From Entamoeba invadens IP1 (lineage: Eukaryota > Evosea > Mastigamoebida > Endamoebidae): a stretch of 30,715 bases of DNA. Below, one piece after another: positions 1 through 11,011 of this stretch. The stretch spans positions 3,051 to 33,765 of the forward strand of contig NW_004440274.1 in the NCBI RefSeq assembly GCF_000330505.1. The letters are read 5' to 3'. Every line of letters starts with the position of its first letter. Positions within the stretch are counted from its first letter, which is position 1. The translations under genes and the position numbers were made by a program. The notes beneath the pieces were generated by a model. That model was given only the letters and a program-made list of their open reading frames with translations. It did not search any database and was not told the origin of the DNA.

Positions 1-407
1 TTTGTTATGAAAATTGATAACACGATCTGTTAAAGTTAATGATGGTTTTATTTAACCAATTCAACAATGTGTAAATTCAGAAAAAAAATGTGAAGTTTTA
101 AAAAATATTGTTTTGTTATTTGGTAAAGAGGAAAGTGAAATGCCAATTTACAAAAAAATAATCAATTCGACCCAAAAAATTATAAGATTACTTGGGTCGT
201 GACAATCTCGAAGGTCGCCTTAACAATAACAAAGACCAATTACTATATAACTTGTTAAATAAATTTAAAAAACAATGTACACAAAATTAATATAAAGGAT
301 ATTTTCATTCATGGGAAAACGACCCTAAACAACAAAAAACGTTATTTGGCTCATTTTAAGGTACAGTGAATATTGATAAGAGGGCTATTCGATATAAGGA
401 TTTATTC

Positions 408-444
408 GATAAGAGACCAAAAAATAAGAGGGAGGTCTTTTATC
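408..444. repeat. Imperfect inverted repeat (hairpin)
   Basis: GATAAGAGACC at 408-418 pairs with GGTCTTTTATC at 434-444, with one mismatch over 11 bases and a 15-base loop. A second, outer pair (ATATTGATAAGAG near 370 and CTTTTATCAAATAT near 440) overlaps it. No gene is adjacent. It may be a remnant of an inverted-repeat element or chance in AT-rich DNA. Confidence 0.35.
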
Positions 445-2563
445 AAATATTGAAAAAAATCAAAAAACAACAACTATTATTTTTTGCAATTTTTTAATTA
501 TTTCCAGTCCAAAACCTTAAAATGGTAATACATAAACCATTATTGTCATTAAGTTGAAAAAAAATTAAAATATTATTTAAAATTATTATAAAAGCAAATG
601 AGTTTTTTATTTAAAAGTGAAATGATGTTAATTAACGTGTAGTTGGGGCGCGTTAAATTATTATAAAACAACGCATGTTTATTTTAAAAACCAAGAGTTG
701 TCAATATTGCTCTTCATATGTTCGTTTTAATGTTGTTTATGTTGTCTGTCAATATTTAGATTTTATAACGGACGTTTTGTGTGGAGTCATGAAAATGGTT
801 TTCCCAAGGTGTGTAAATTTTTTTCTTTTCTTTTTTAATTTCTGGCAAAAAAACTAAAAAATAATGAAATTTGTAAAACAATCTAGAAAAATGACAAAAT
901 ATATTTTTTATTTTTTTTTGAGAAAAACAACGCGACATGTGTAAACATAAAATAATATTGTGAATTTTTTTAAATTGTTTAATTGTTTAGAATAAGAACA
1001 ACACATTGTGTTTTTGTATAAACAAATGGACTTTGGGTGCGGATTGGTTTTTGTCAATTTACAACTCAAGTACGTCTTTGACATCAGCCTCGATTGCTGC
1101 ATTGTCTTCTGTTGATAACCTTAAAAAAATTGCTTGTTCACTGTGTTATTACACGGTAGCACAATCAGGCGTTTCCATATTTTGCCGAATTTTTGTTTTA
1201 AAAAAACAGGGAGCTAGTGTTAACTCTCTCCCATAAAAACACATTTTTTTCTTCAAAAGAGGTTCCAACAAAAAAATTTGAGAAATATTTGAATATTTAA
1301 CCAATTTTTTGACTAAAAACAAAGTTAATATGTTTTAGTTTAAAATTATTTTTTATATCTTTTTATCAAATATTGTTTATTTTTATGTTACCATTAAACA
1401 ACAATAACAAAAATAAATACTAAAATAATAACAATTTCCTTTTAAATAATCATCAAATATATAGTAAATATATTATATATCAAATTAAATAAAATGGTTT
1501 ATAATCACATTCGATATTAAAATATTTTAGTGTAAAAACCAATAGTATAATTGTTAATATTATTAATTATAATTTATTAGTTTTATGATTTTATTAATAT
1601 TTTTGGAACAAAAAAACTTCGAAAACGATAAAAAGACTGTTTCCCAAAATAAAATAATCATTTTGATTTACAATATATAGTAAATTAACTATTATAAAAA
1701 AACAACAAAAAACAGAAACATTTTGTTTATTTTTAAAAATACATTGATGAAACTAAACAAAATGTATTAATTTAATTACATAAATGTAATCATTAAAATT
1801 AATACAAATTTATAACATGATATTTTCGTTAATAAAATTGATCTTCAAAATATTATTATTTAAAAAAAGTAACAACAATATATTTATCAGTTTATTAACA
1901 TCTTTTATAATGAAAGGTGTATTACAAAATAATAATTTTATACATAATTTAAGTTGATATACACACCAATTTAATTAAATCAATATCATTTTATATTTTT
2001 CTTTTCGAAATTGAGTCCATTTTTGGATTGTAAACAAAGAATTGTATGATTATCATAATTCAAACACTTGAATATAATTTGTCTTATGATGTATAATATT
2101 CGACTTGTCAAGTCGATAAAATCAGATAAATCGGGCTAAATAAGACAATTGATAAAACACCATAATTTCGAACTAATGTAAACCAATTTATTTATGAATT
2201 TAGTTTATTTTTAAAATAACGGTTTAAAAAAACAACAACAAAAAAATGATGTTTTACTTACCCGATTATGAGCAAAAAAGACACATTATTTACTTGCAAC
2301 AGAAGAATTTTTGTAGAAAAATCTGTACAAAATGTATATTTTTAGAATACTAAAAAAAACAGATCTTTGAAATAATTTTAAATAGTTTTTTTTAGGAAAA
2401 CAATAAGATATAAATAATCAATAACCGACGCAAAATTAAACAGTAATTAACAACTCTGTGTTTATTTTATAAATTTTTAAAACAAACAATATCATTTTGC
2501 GTGCAAACAAAGGGGTTAAATGTTAATTTTGGATTTGATTTTCATTGTTTTGAAAAACGTTTT

Positions 2564-2635
2564 AATTAGTTTTTAAATGTTATAACCAATGTTAACCTTT
2601 ATAATGAAAACGCTAGTGCTGTTCTGAATATTACA
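2564..2635 (+). repeat. Dispersed repeat, copy 1 (matches 9945-10010)
   Basis: The segment GTTATAACCAATGTTAAC and what follows matches 9961 onward with roughly 84 percent identity over about 51 bases and no gap. Read in frame it gives VITNVNLYNENASAVLN, against VITDVNVYHEDTSAVLN in the other copy. The surrounding frame is not open for a gene-sized length, so this is at most an eroded exon or a piece of a dispersed element. Confidence 0.5.
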
Positions 2636-3292
2636 AAAAATGATTTTAAAAATTTCAATACAAATAATTTACACAAACATTTCGAATTTTATTTTATATT
2701 TTTATATTTATAAATCACAAATTCAATAACTTAGTGTCCTGACAAAAAAGTCTAATTATTTTAATAATATATTAAAAATAATTTAAAGCAAAACTACAAT
2801 AGACAAAATGAAGAAAGCATAATTGGAACATCAAGTTAAAAAAAATTAAATATTAACTGGTCGGTATTTAAAATATCAACTAAACAAATATAATTAATAC
2901 AGACAATTAAATTTGAAGTTAGAAATTATTGTTATAATAACAGAACGCTCAACTTATAGCTGCAAAAACAACCAGTCGAAATTTCAAAACAAGTTTTACA
3001 GATACCAAAAAAATTAACCGGCACAGAAAAAACGACCAGCAAACTCTAAAAATAGTTAAATGAAACTCATTAATGGGTTTTTTTAAATATAAATATATAT
3101 TAAATGTATAAAATAATCATTTTAATTAACTTTTTTTATAAATTGTTTTTTCTAATATTTCAATATTTTTTATTAATTTTAAAAACAATAGAATTTATCA
3201 AAAAAAATAATTATTAACGAATATATATATTATTTTATAACAAAATTAATGATAAATTTAATTGTTCTATCATTTGTATTTTTCGCTAAAAT

Positions 3293-3326
3293 AAAAGTGT
3301 GAGATTAACTTTTGACCCACACTTTT
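3293..3326. repeat. 9-bp perfect stem hairpin
   Basis: AAAAGTGTG at 3293-3301 pairs perfectly with CACACTTTT at 3318-3326 across a 16-base loop. It lies about 370 bases upstream of the hAT transposase start. It could be a subterminal structure of that element, but I found no matching copy on the other side. Confidence 0.35.
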
Positions 3327-3690
3327 TAAATAAATTATTATAAACGTCGAAAAAGAATATTTTATATTTGTTATAAATACTTATTGATATATTTTTTCTT
3401 ATTAAAAAACGAGTTTCAAGAACCACACAATTTATACATGTTTATATTTAACACCAAGTGATGAATTAAAAAAATTATTAATAATTTTAAAACTTTAAAA
3501 TACAATAAAAATTAAAATTATATAATATTATAATTAAAAATTAACAACAATATATATATATTAATTACAAAATTTCAAAATGTGTTTTTGGGTAAATTTA
3601 TTATTTAATTCAAAATGTTTTTATTTTAATTATTGTTTATATCAATATATAATGATAAATATCACAATCTATATATTTGAATTGATTACA

Positions 3691-6590
3691 ATGGATCTGG
3701 TTCCTCCATTAATTTTTAAAAAGGACGCAACTTTATTTCAATTGGGTTATTTGATGGCATCTTTTAATAATATCGATTTTGTTTATTGCATGTTGGATCA
3801 ACTTTGGATTTTATTAACTTCATTAAAACTAAAAGAAAAAAACAAGAAAGCACCACCAACACAAAAAATAATAACAAAAACAGAAGAACTATTCTCATTA
3901 GCAACCTATATTTATTTTATAAATGCGCCCAATAATGATAATACAAAATTGAATCCACTATTTGTTGTAGTGAAATCTGTGGAAAAAAGTTATTGTGTGC
4001 ATCGTTTCATTGATTATTTTTTGTTGCCCGTTAATAAAAACAAAATTAAGTTGAAATGGCGAGAAAATATAACGACAGAATATTTTGAAACGACAAACAA
4101 TATAAATTCAAAATTATTAATAGAAAGAATATATAATGAATTAAATAAAAATGAAACAGAATGTAGAAAAAGAGATAACAATGAATTGTTAAATCAACAC
4201 AACGATTTAATTAAAAGAAAAAGGTGTGAAACACAATTGGAAATTGATGAATGTTCAACTACATTTAATAGTCAAAAATGCACGTTAAAAAATGTTAATG
4301 ATAGTGCGACGAGTTGTGAAACCATTGATACGAATGGAGTACCAGAAAATTCACAATCCTGTTCAAAAGAAGACCAGGAAAGTCGAGACCGTGAAATATC
4401 AATTGAAATTGAACAACAACAACATGTTACTGGATGTATTAATCAGATACATGAAAGTATAAGTTGTGAAGAAATCAAAAGTGGAAATTTTATTCAAGAA
4501 GGTGAAAATGAGAATGAATTATTACAACATTCTAGTTTTGTTCCGAGTGAAATTGAAGAATACTTTGTTGAAAGACTTAATGAAAAAAATCCCCAAAGTT
4601 CCTTCAATGTCACATAAAAAACGTCTTAATATTAATGTTTCCATTCAAATTTTCAATAACAATTTTTTCACAAAAATTAAATTTACTCCTATAGTTATGT
4701 GGCCTTGGTTCGAATTAATTTCTTCAATTAAACAATATTGTTTTATAAACAAACAATTTAATTGTTCAAATTATTCTTCTTGTATTGATTATATTTTTTC
4801 TGTGTACAATAATAAACAACACACTCAAGAAGAAAACAAACATTGTGAATTAATTAAAAAAAGAATAGTTGCTTTTCTAATTAATAATATAAATATCGAG
4901 TGTCATATGTCACAAAATCAACAAAGAGGAGTTAATGATGATATATTAATATTCACCAAAATGTTTGATCAAACATCTTTGCCTTATTTACACTATTTGG
5001 GAATTTGTCCCAAAAATAATTTCAAAACTGTCACTAATTATAATAAACTTAACAAATATGAACTCATGAAAGAAATATACGAGTGTGATTGTTTAGCGAT
5101 ATTTCATGATGGATGTTCAAAAAAAGAAAATAAAACCATTGTTTTGTGTCGTATTTGTAACAATAAATGTTATAAAACGTTTCCTTTAATTGCAAAAATA
5201 TATGAAGAAAAAGAAGACAGTAAAACCATTGCTTTGTGGCTTTTTAACAATTTAAAAAAAATTGATACAAATTTTCCTTTTCATAAAATTGTATCAATTA
5301 CATGCGATGGTGCGGGAAATGCACAAAAATCAATTTTGGAATTTATAGCATTGATTGAACCATTCAAACGAACAAAAAGTGATTTTATTTGTAAATTCAA
5401 TTTTGGGAACTGGTGTTTTGCCCACAAAACCGCACTGGTGGGAGATTGTATGTGCCGTAAATCAACAACTGAATTAATTTGTAATTTAACTAAATTTATT
5501 TGTTCAAATACAAATGTCAAAAATTACGAAAATTTCAAAAAGAAAAAAGGTTTAAAAAGTAAAAAATTAAATACCGTCCCATTTACCCGATTTTTGGCTA
5601 TATGTGATAACTTAAAATTAATATGTGATCAATTTGAAAATATTATGTTATTTTTGAATCAAAATTTGTCAACGTTTAAAATCTATCTAATTGATAATTG
5701 TAAATATACAACTTTAAATGAAATTCAAAATGTTAATTTCACTGAACCAATTTGGAAAAACAAATTTCACGTGTTTTATGATGTATTAAAATTATTAAAA
5801 GATTTAAATGATTCATTCCAAAGTGTTGATGCTGTTCTTCCTGTTTTTTGGAACCGTGCACAAAATTTTAAAAAAATGTTGAAAAAATGGTAAATAATAT
5901 AGATGTACATTGTAATTCACAATTACAGGCTTTTGGTATACATCTAATGCCACTGAACCAGACTTATCTTTTTTACGTGATTTGTTATCAAGAACTTCCC
6001 TTTATTTCGACGCTCGTTGTGACAAAATAACAACGTCTGCGGAAATTATTGTGATTGAAAATTACTTTGATGTTGACAATTGTTTGTTACTAAAAGGTTT
6101 TTCTTCTCATTTATCGTATGCAGATGATATTGAATCACTTCTGTATCTATTTGAAATTCCCAATCTTATTTTAACAAACAACGTATTGATTATGAATAAT
6201 AATGATCCAATATTTAAATCAGTTATTCCTGAATTGGAATTGATTAATGACAAATTAACAAAATTGAACGCTCAACAAAAAGAATTGTTATTTAAAACCG
6301 CCGGTTTTAAATTGCCTTTAACAGAATATGATAAAGACCTCGACAAATTTGTTGGGTTTGAGCAACCAGTTACTTTATTGGATATTTATGATATGCTCGA
6401 AACGAATCAATGTTTTAAATTGATCAAATTTGTTCAAATTTGTTTGTTGATATCTCCTACAACCATATCAGTTGAAAAATATTTTGATCTTATAATACAA
6501 TTTAGAGATCAAAATATGCCGTTTGACAATATTATTGAAAGAGTAAATTTTTCGTGTAAAACACAAGAAATATATTTGGAAATTCTTTAA
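3691..6590 (+). pseudogene. hAT-superfamily transposase (DUF4371-like), frameshifted
   Basis: This would be the transposase of a hAT DNA transposon. Three frames follow each other (3691-about 4590, about 4587-5893, and about 5930-6590), each continuing the homology of the last. The start is set at 3691 (MDLVPPL) because it aligns with MSVPPKL of the minus-strand relative ending at 13603; an upstream ATG at 3580 opens a low-complexity extension. Visible hAT features are a first acidic motif (HDGCSKKEN), CDGAGNAQKS (second catalytic Asp), NWCFAHKTALVGD (the C/HxxH segment) and TRFLAICDNL. The C-terminal dimerisation segment is SPTTISVEKYFD, followed by IIERVNFS. The first frame change falls at an A7 run (4584-4590). 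The second lies near 5890-5930, where an intron cannot be fully excluded, but no Entamoeba-type GTTTGT donor is present. Terminal inverted repeats were not found. Confidence 0.75.
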
Positions 6591-7007
6591 ACACGACTAA
6601 AATAATTTATGTTAAGTTTAAATATTGTCACATGTTTGTATTGTTTATAAACAAAATATAGTTACAACCCTTTTATAAGAATTTATAAATGGAATATTTT
6701 ATAATACAATTTGTATTAAACCTTATTAACAACAAACAAATTATAAACGAATTTTTAAATAATTATATTTGTTAATTAAATATTTTAAACCGTAAAAAAT
6801 AGTTGGATAAGACGAACACAAATAATCAACTGATTTCATACACAAATTTAAAAGTAAAAATTTCAACAAAACCAATAATAAATAGTTATTTTTTCATAAT
6901 GTATTATAAATGAAAAATTATAAACTGCATCTTTTTGTTTTTTCTTTCTCATCATCTTTTAACGAAATAAGCCATAAAATAATATAATTCTGAAATTAAT
7001 GTTCAAA
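6591..7007. other. AT-rich spacer
   Basis: Between the hAT pseudogene and composite repeat copy A there is only A/T-rich sequence. No open frame, RNA gene or convincing transposon terminus was seen. The right end of the hAT element should lie here, but I could not define it. Confidence 0.5.
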
Positions 7008-7049
7008 GCACACTGGTTTTGTAATAACAAAAACAATTAATCTCCTCAT

Positions 7050-7290
7050 CAAATAAAGAACTTAAAATTGCAAAAAGTGTAAAAAAATAAAGGAAAAAAT
7101 GACGAAATCAATTTGATGAATGACAAAGATTTCTTTTCAGTTAAAAAGAAATAATCCTGGAGTGTATGTTGCCGACTCTTTAAAAAACTTGATTTATATG
7201 AAAAGTTTACGTCGACTTTGACATTTAAGTCGTTGAATGTCAAAGTCGACGAGGCACAGAAACAAGTTGACTTTTTGAGTGATGGCAATG
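7050..7290 (+). pseudogene. Coiled-coil (myosin-tail-like) fragment, copy A, first part
   Basis: A decayed frame reads MNDKDFFSVKKK and, after a shift, SLNVKVDEAQKQVDFLSDGN. The first part aligns with ANDKDLLSVEKKRLQ at about 14600-14650 in copy B, which is a clean heptad-type Glu/Lys/Leu sequence. Several stops and shifts are present, so no protein can be made. It directly abuts the antisense ClpB fragment, as in copy B. The myosin assignment rests on the longer coil in copy B. Confidence 0.5.
7211..7250. repeat. Perfect 15-bp inverted repeat
   Basis: GTCGACTTTGACATT at 7211-7225 is the exact reverse complement of AATGTCAAAGTCGAC at 7236-7250, around a 10-base loop. The stem is GC-richer than its surroundings and has no counterpart in copy B. 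Confidence 0.8.
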
Positions 7291-7292
7291 AA

Positions 7293-7334
7293 AAAGGTAT
7301 ACCAAAACTCACTTAAAAGCTTTGGTATATCTTT
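7293..7334. repeat. 14-bp inverted repeat next to the first hairpin
   Basis: AAAGGTATACCAAA (7293-7306) pairs with TTTGGTATATCTTT (7321-7334) with a single G-T pair and a 14-base loop. Three TTTATC-like hexamers follow immediately (about 7329-7349). It lies at the junction between the coil fragment and the ClpB fragment. Confidence 0.7.
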
Positions 7335-7414
7335 ATCTTTATCTTTATATATCAAATACAAATAAACTTGATTAAGAAAAAAGACCATATAAAAACTCAA
7401 TTGAATCTATGTAG

Positions 7415-7800
7415 TTACTCATGTCGATTCTGACGATTGTTTTCATTAAACAGCTGCTCTGCAAGTGCCTTTGCAAGTTGAGTCTTGCCAACACTACTTG
7501 GCACGATGGACAAACTGATCCAGTCGGTCACTTGTCTGAGTAAAGATCATTTCTACTTCTCAGAACAGCCTCAAAAACTGCAGTCACAGTCTCCTTCTGC
7601 TAAAAAACTTTCTTGTGCAGCTCATCTCAAAGTTTTGGGTGTCTTGTCTTTTCGCTTCGTGCCATTCTGCTTACTGGGACATCTGTCTGTAACTCATTAC
7701 ATCTTCAATTAGTTGTGGAATTACTTGCAAAGACAGCATCGTGTATCTTTTGTCTTGTTCTTCAATTTTGCGACAACTGTCTAACCAAAAACGGTGAATT
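7415..7800 (-). pseudogene. ClpB/Hsp101 disaggregase fragment (second AAA+ domain), copy A
   Basis: On the minus strand, reading from 7800 down, frames with breaks give DVVSRQTDVPVSRMARSEK-type sequence (end of the linker), then DELHKKVF and TVTAVFEAVLRSRNDL. A Walker A segment follows (SVGKTQLAKALAEQLF, just above 7440), then IDMS at about 7420. This is the standard order of ClpB/Hsp100 proteins entering the second nucleotide-binding domain. The frame is broken by shifts and by a TGA (7528-7530) where the family has Arg before PTG, which fits CGA to TGA. Everything after the Walker A region is lost. ClpB normally resolubilises protein aggregates with Hsp70; this remnant cannot. Confidence 0.75.
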
Positions 7801-7900
7801 GTAGAATTGAAGGATTAGAAAGGCTTGAGATAAACTGAACAACAAACAGCTTAAAGTCAATTAAGTAAGTGTTGAATCTAAGAAGGCTACGACCACTTTA
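7800..7900 (+). pseudogene. Coiled-coil fragment, copy A, second part
   Basis: The short stretch with AACAACAAACAGCTTAAAGT and the GGCTTGAGAT before it matches the end of the coil in copy B at about 17200-17260. It marks where the + strand coil resumes after the antisense ClpB insert. No open frame remains. Confidence 0.45.
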
Positions 7901-8145
7901 AAATGAAGTAAAATACGAATAGGATAAGGATTAATTAATTATTTCATTTTTATAGTTTTTTAACTAAAATTGAGTTTAAAAACAAGAGTCTCGTAATTAT
8001 TAATATATTGTATTTTTATCATATTTTAATAGTTTAATTATGACTAGATGCCATGAGTTTACAATGGACTCTAATTTAGAGTCTAAGTTGGAGTCTATGG
8101 GTAGACTCTAATAATGCCACAAAGAAAAGCTTTTTGCAAACATTT

Positions 8146-8285
8146 TTATTTAGTGATGGATCTTTCCAATGACAAAAAACATTAGTGATGTTCTATTTAT
8201 AATAAAAAACCAGGGTTTCTATACAAAATCGATACAAATTGATAACTTCAATTAAAGTTTTTGTTCAAAACTTAAAAAACAAATA
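8146..8285 (+). pseudogene. Broken copy of the 43-codon MDL ORF
   Basis: ATGGATCTTTCCAATGAC starts a frame reading MDLSNDKK, then a shift, then DVLFIIKNQGFYTK. It is the counterpart of the intact 17524-17655 ORF (MDLTDDTKKGDVLFLIKNQ and onward). The protein was not recognised. A coil remnant follows, as it does in copy B. Confidence 0.5.
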
Positions 8286-8289
8286 AAGT

Positions 8290-8545
8290 ACTGAGAGTGG
8301 AAGAAGAGAAAGCTTGCAGCGTTTGAATAGAAAGAGTCTTTAAAAATGGATAAGACATAACAACCAGTCAGAGATGGTGATGTGAAAAACGCAGCATTTA
8401 AAGAAGCCGATTAAAAAAGCTGGAAAAGGCTGAACAACAAACAGCTTAGAGTTGATCAGTTAAGTGCAGAAATTGCAAAGACTTAGAACACTTTCATCAG
8501 GTTAAGGAGTACAAAGCGGAAAATGCTAAATTATAAATCATTTAA
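8290..8545 (+). pseudogene. Coiled-coil fragment, copy A, third part
   Basis: Pieces RKLAAFE-stop-KES and KT-stop-QPVRDGDV match RKLVKFE-stop-KEA and EKTQQSVRDGEL of copy B (about 17080-17190). DQLSAEIAK follows, as in filamentous coiled coils. The stops are TAG (8328-8330) and TAA (8358-8360). In-frame stops and shifts show decay. Confidence 0.5.
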
Positions 8546-9639
8546 ATTTGTATTTTGTTTACAAAGCATGTTTTTGAATAACCCTCAAAAAGTTTTTTGG
8601 TTGTATTTTTGTTTCAATTTGGAATTGAACCAACAAGTAATACCCCCTTTTTGATGTTTTTCTAACTTGTCATTGCATCTTTTAATTATAAATTAATGTT
8701 ATTGTTTTTATGTTTGACGTTTTAATATTAAATAGTGCCATTTTTTTGATAATTGTTTGATAATTTATTAATAATTATATATTGGTTTTTTATTTCAGAT
8801 CTTTTTATTGTTTTTGTTATATAGTTTCTTTTGGTAATATTATAATAGTTATGATATAGTTATTCGTTTTACTAAATATTATTTTGATATAGTTGTTTAA
8901 TAATATTTATCAAGTTGTTTTATTGTCTATTAAAATTGTGTGGTAATGTTTGTCTGAGTTTCGTTGTTGATTCGTTGTCTATGATGTTTTAGAATAATTT
9001 CCCTTTTTGTTATGTATATTATCCTGATTTTTCAATAAAATAAATGAGTCGGCAATTATTATTATCTTTCATTGAATGTTTTTGAAGAATTGTGTTTGAG
9101 GCGGTTTATGTTTTATGGTATAGTTTTTGTTTTTTGTGTGTTGTTTCTTGGGTTTATTAAAAAATTGGTAAAAATTGGAAATACGTACCAATCGTTTATC
9201 GCATTGCAAGTGTAAAAAGCTAATTTAATCGTCAACCGCCGTTTATTTTTAATTTATAATCTCAATTTAGCTTTTTTTCTTGTGTTTTTTGCGGCTATTT
9301 GTGAATCCATTAATTGGCCTTGCCCTTTGTTGATAGCCTTTAAGGCGTAATATTTGTTAACTTTATGCTAATAATCAGTTTAAAAGATGGTAAAAGTATA
9401 GACCAAATATTTGATTTTTATGAGTAAAGTGGTAAAAGCTTTGTGATGTTTTTAATTCAAAAAAACGTTCATTATTGTGGTAAATATAAATAAAAAAGTT
9501 TTAAAAAATACGAAAAAACGGGTAATAATCAAATAAATTACATATAAACATTTTTGTTCAGCGGCATGTTATAGTAAAAAACCTAAAAACGCCTGACTGT
9601 GCTTCAGAGGTACCGCTCTTTGGTGGTTTTACTGTATTT

Positions 9640-11011
9640 GTAATTAAAAACCATTACACATTTACTATAAAATAATGTTAAATATTTTATTTGCTCTTTT
9701 TAACGTTATATTTGATAAATTACAATACAAACTGAAAGCATACATTTTTAAAATAATAAACTTTAAAACAATCTCAAACTAAGTAAGTTATACATAAAAT
9801 GGTATTATTCATAATTTATGACAATTTTAATGTCGATATTTAAGACATAATAATATATAGCTAATAGCCAAACAAACAATACAAACAATCGAGAGACTCT
9901 ATTGTACGAGAATTAATATCATAATACTGATTTGGAAAAAAAATAAATTAGTTTTAAAATGTTATAACCGATGTTAATGTTTATCATGAAGACACCAGTG
10001 CTGTTTTGAATTATATTAAAGATTATTTTCAATTCAAATAATGAACATAAGCAAAATGTCCAAAAATAGACATAAATAGTATATAAGCATTAATTCACTA
10101 ATTCCATTTTTTGTTATTTAAATGGTAATAGAAAAACAAAATGGTAATTTAGAAATTTATTTTTGTCGGCACTTTAGCGCAAAAGGACTTAATTGACTAC
10201 AAATGATACAACTAAGAAATTTTCACGTTAGAAGGTTTTAAAGATATAAACAAAATAAACAAAAAAGTAATTATTATTATCACCTTTAATGACGTTGTAC
10301 GAAATTCAATTTATATAAAATTGATAAATCTTGAGTTATTTTAAATTTTTATCCATTTTTATAAATTTAAATTAAATGCATTACATTACACAATCCACAA
10401 AGCAAAATCATCTGATATTTAAATTAATATCTCTATAATAAAAGGTCAATTAATAAATAATGGCGTGACTTTAAGTGTAAAAATAAATATTTCTGAAGAA
10501 TTTTTAGTTGTTCTGACATTTATTATGTTAATATAAAAATTTACAATTTGTAATTATCATAAATTATAAAATATTGTTAAAATGTTGAATTTTTTCATAC
10601 TACTGATAGATAAAAAAATTAAGATTAATAACTGTTTTATTTAAAATTTTAATCTTTTAATGATATTAATGTGTAGTAATGTATTATTAAAATATAATAT
10701 ATTGTAAAGTTTTTTGTTTTATATTAACAATTTTATTATTTTTTATTGTAATTTCATTGTAAAATACTTTAAAAACAAAAAAAACAATTATTTATATGAT
10801 TTTATCTCAAAAAATTTATAATAAACTTCAAAAACGTGTATTATTAATATTTTTAATTGTAATTAATAACATTTTTGTATTATTAAAATATAATTTTAAT
10901 TATTATTTGTTAAATACAATTAAAATTTAAGAATTAATAAATAATTTGTTTAATTGTTTTTTATAGAATTTAATATTTTATTTTATTATAAATAATTAAA
11001 AAGAATAAAAA
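9640..11011. other. AT-rich spacer with one dispersed repeat
   Basis: No gene is supported. The only structured segment is the repeat at 9945-10010 that matches 2564-2635. The right part (10560-11010) is nearly pure A/T and is the 3' flank of the minus-strand hAT gene; no terminal inverted repeat was recognised in it. Confidence 0.5.
9945..10045 (+). repeat. Dispersed repeat, copy 2 (matches 2564-2635)
   Basis: GTTATAACCGATGTTAATG and what follows reads VITDVNVYHEDTSAVLNYIK before a stop. The differences from the first copy fall mainly at first and third codon positions in this frame. A stop lies immediately upstream, so it is a relic at best. Confidence 0.5.

Larger units (their letters stand above)
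1..3690. other. AT-rich gene-poor flank
   Basis: No coding region can be supported here. Short open frames exist, but their translations are low-complexity Phe/Leu/Lys strings. A slightly GC-richer island lies at about 1000-1240, where the minus strand has a short coding-looking stretch (SEQAIFLRLSTEDNAAIEAD, then about seven more residues) that I cannot assign. It carries a 15-base motif at 1160-1174 that recurs twice elsewhere in the window. Two hairpins are visible, at 408-444 and 3293-3326. A roughly 70-base segment at 2564-2635 matches 9945-10010. The rest is homopolymeric A/T sequence. Confidence 0.6.
7008..9605 (+). repeat. Composite repeat unit, copy A
   Basis: This segment is collinear with 14477-20075. 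Order in both: coiled-coil fragment (+), ClpB-like fragment (-), coiled-coil fragment (+), AGAGTCTA-rich palindromic block, short ORF starting MDL, then a non-coding tail that ends with AAACGCCTGACTGTG (9587-9601). Homology starts near ACTGGTTT at about 7008 and is strongest at 7890-8280 and 8540-9150. Copy A is shorter than B mainly because most of the ClpB and coil sequence is missing. It is probably an old duplication; whether a transposon moved it is unknown, as no terminal repeats or target duplication were recognised. Confidence 0.65.

Noticed and set aside
1006..1236. 76-codon plus-strand frame starting MCFCIN
   Set aside because: No motif. The opposite strand looks at least as coding-like, and the segment holds the motif shared with the composite unit.
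5893..5945. Intron (GTAAAT...TTACAG) in the first hAT gene
   Set aside because: Entamoeba introns typically start GTTTGT. The related minus-strand gene changes frame at the same place without such a sequence, so a frameshift is the simpler reading.
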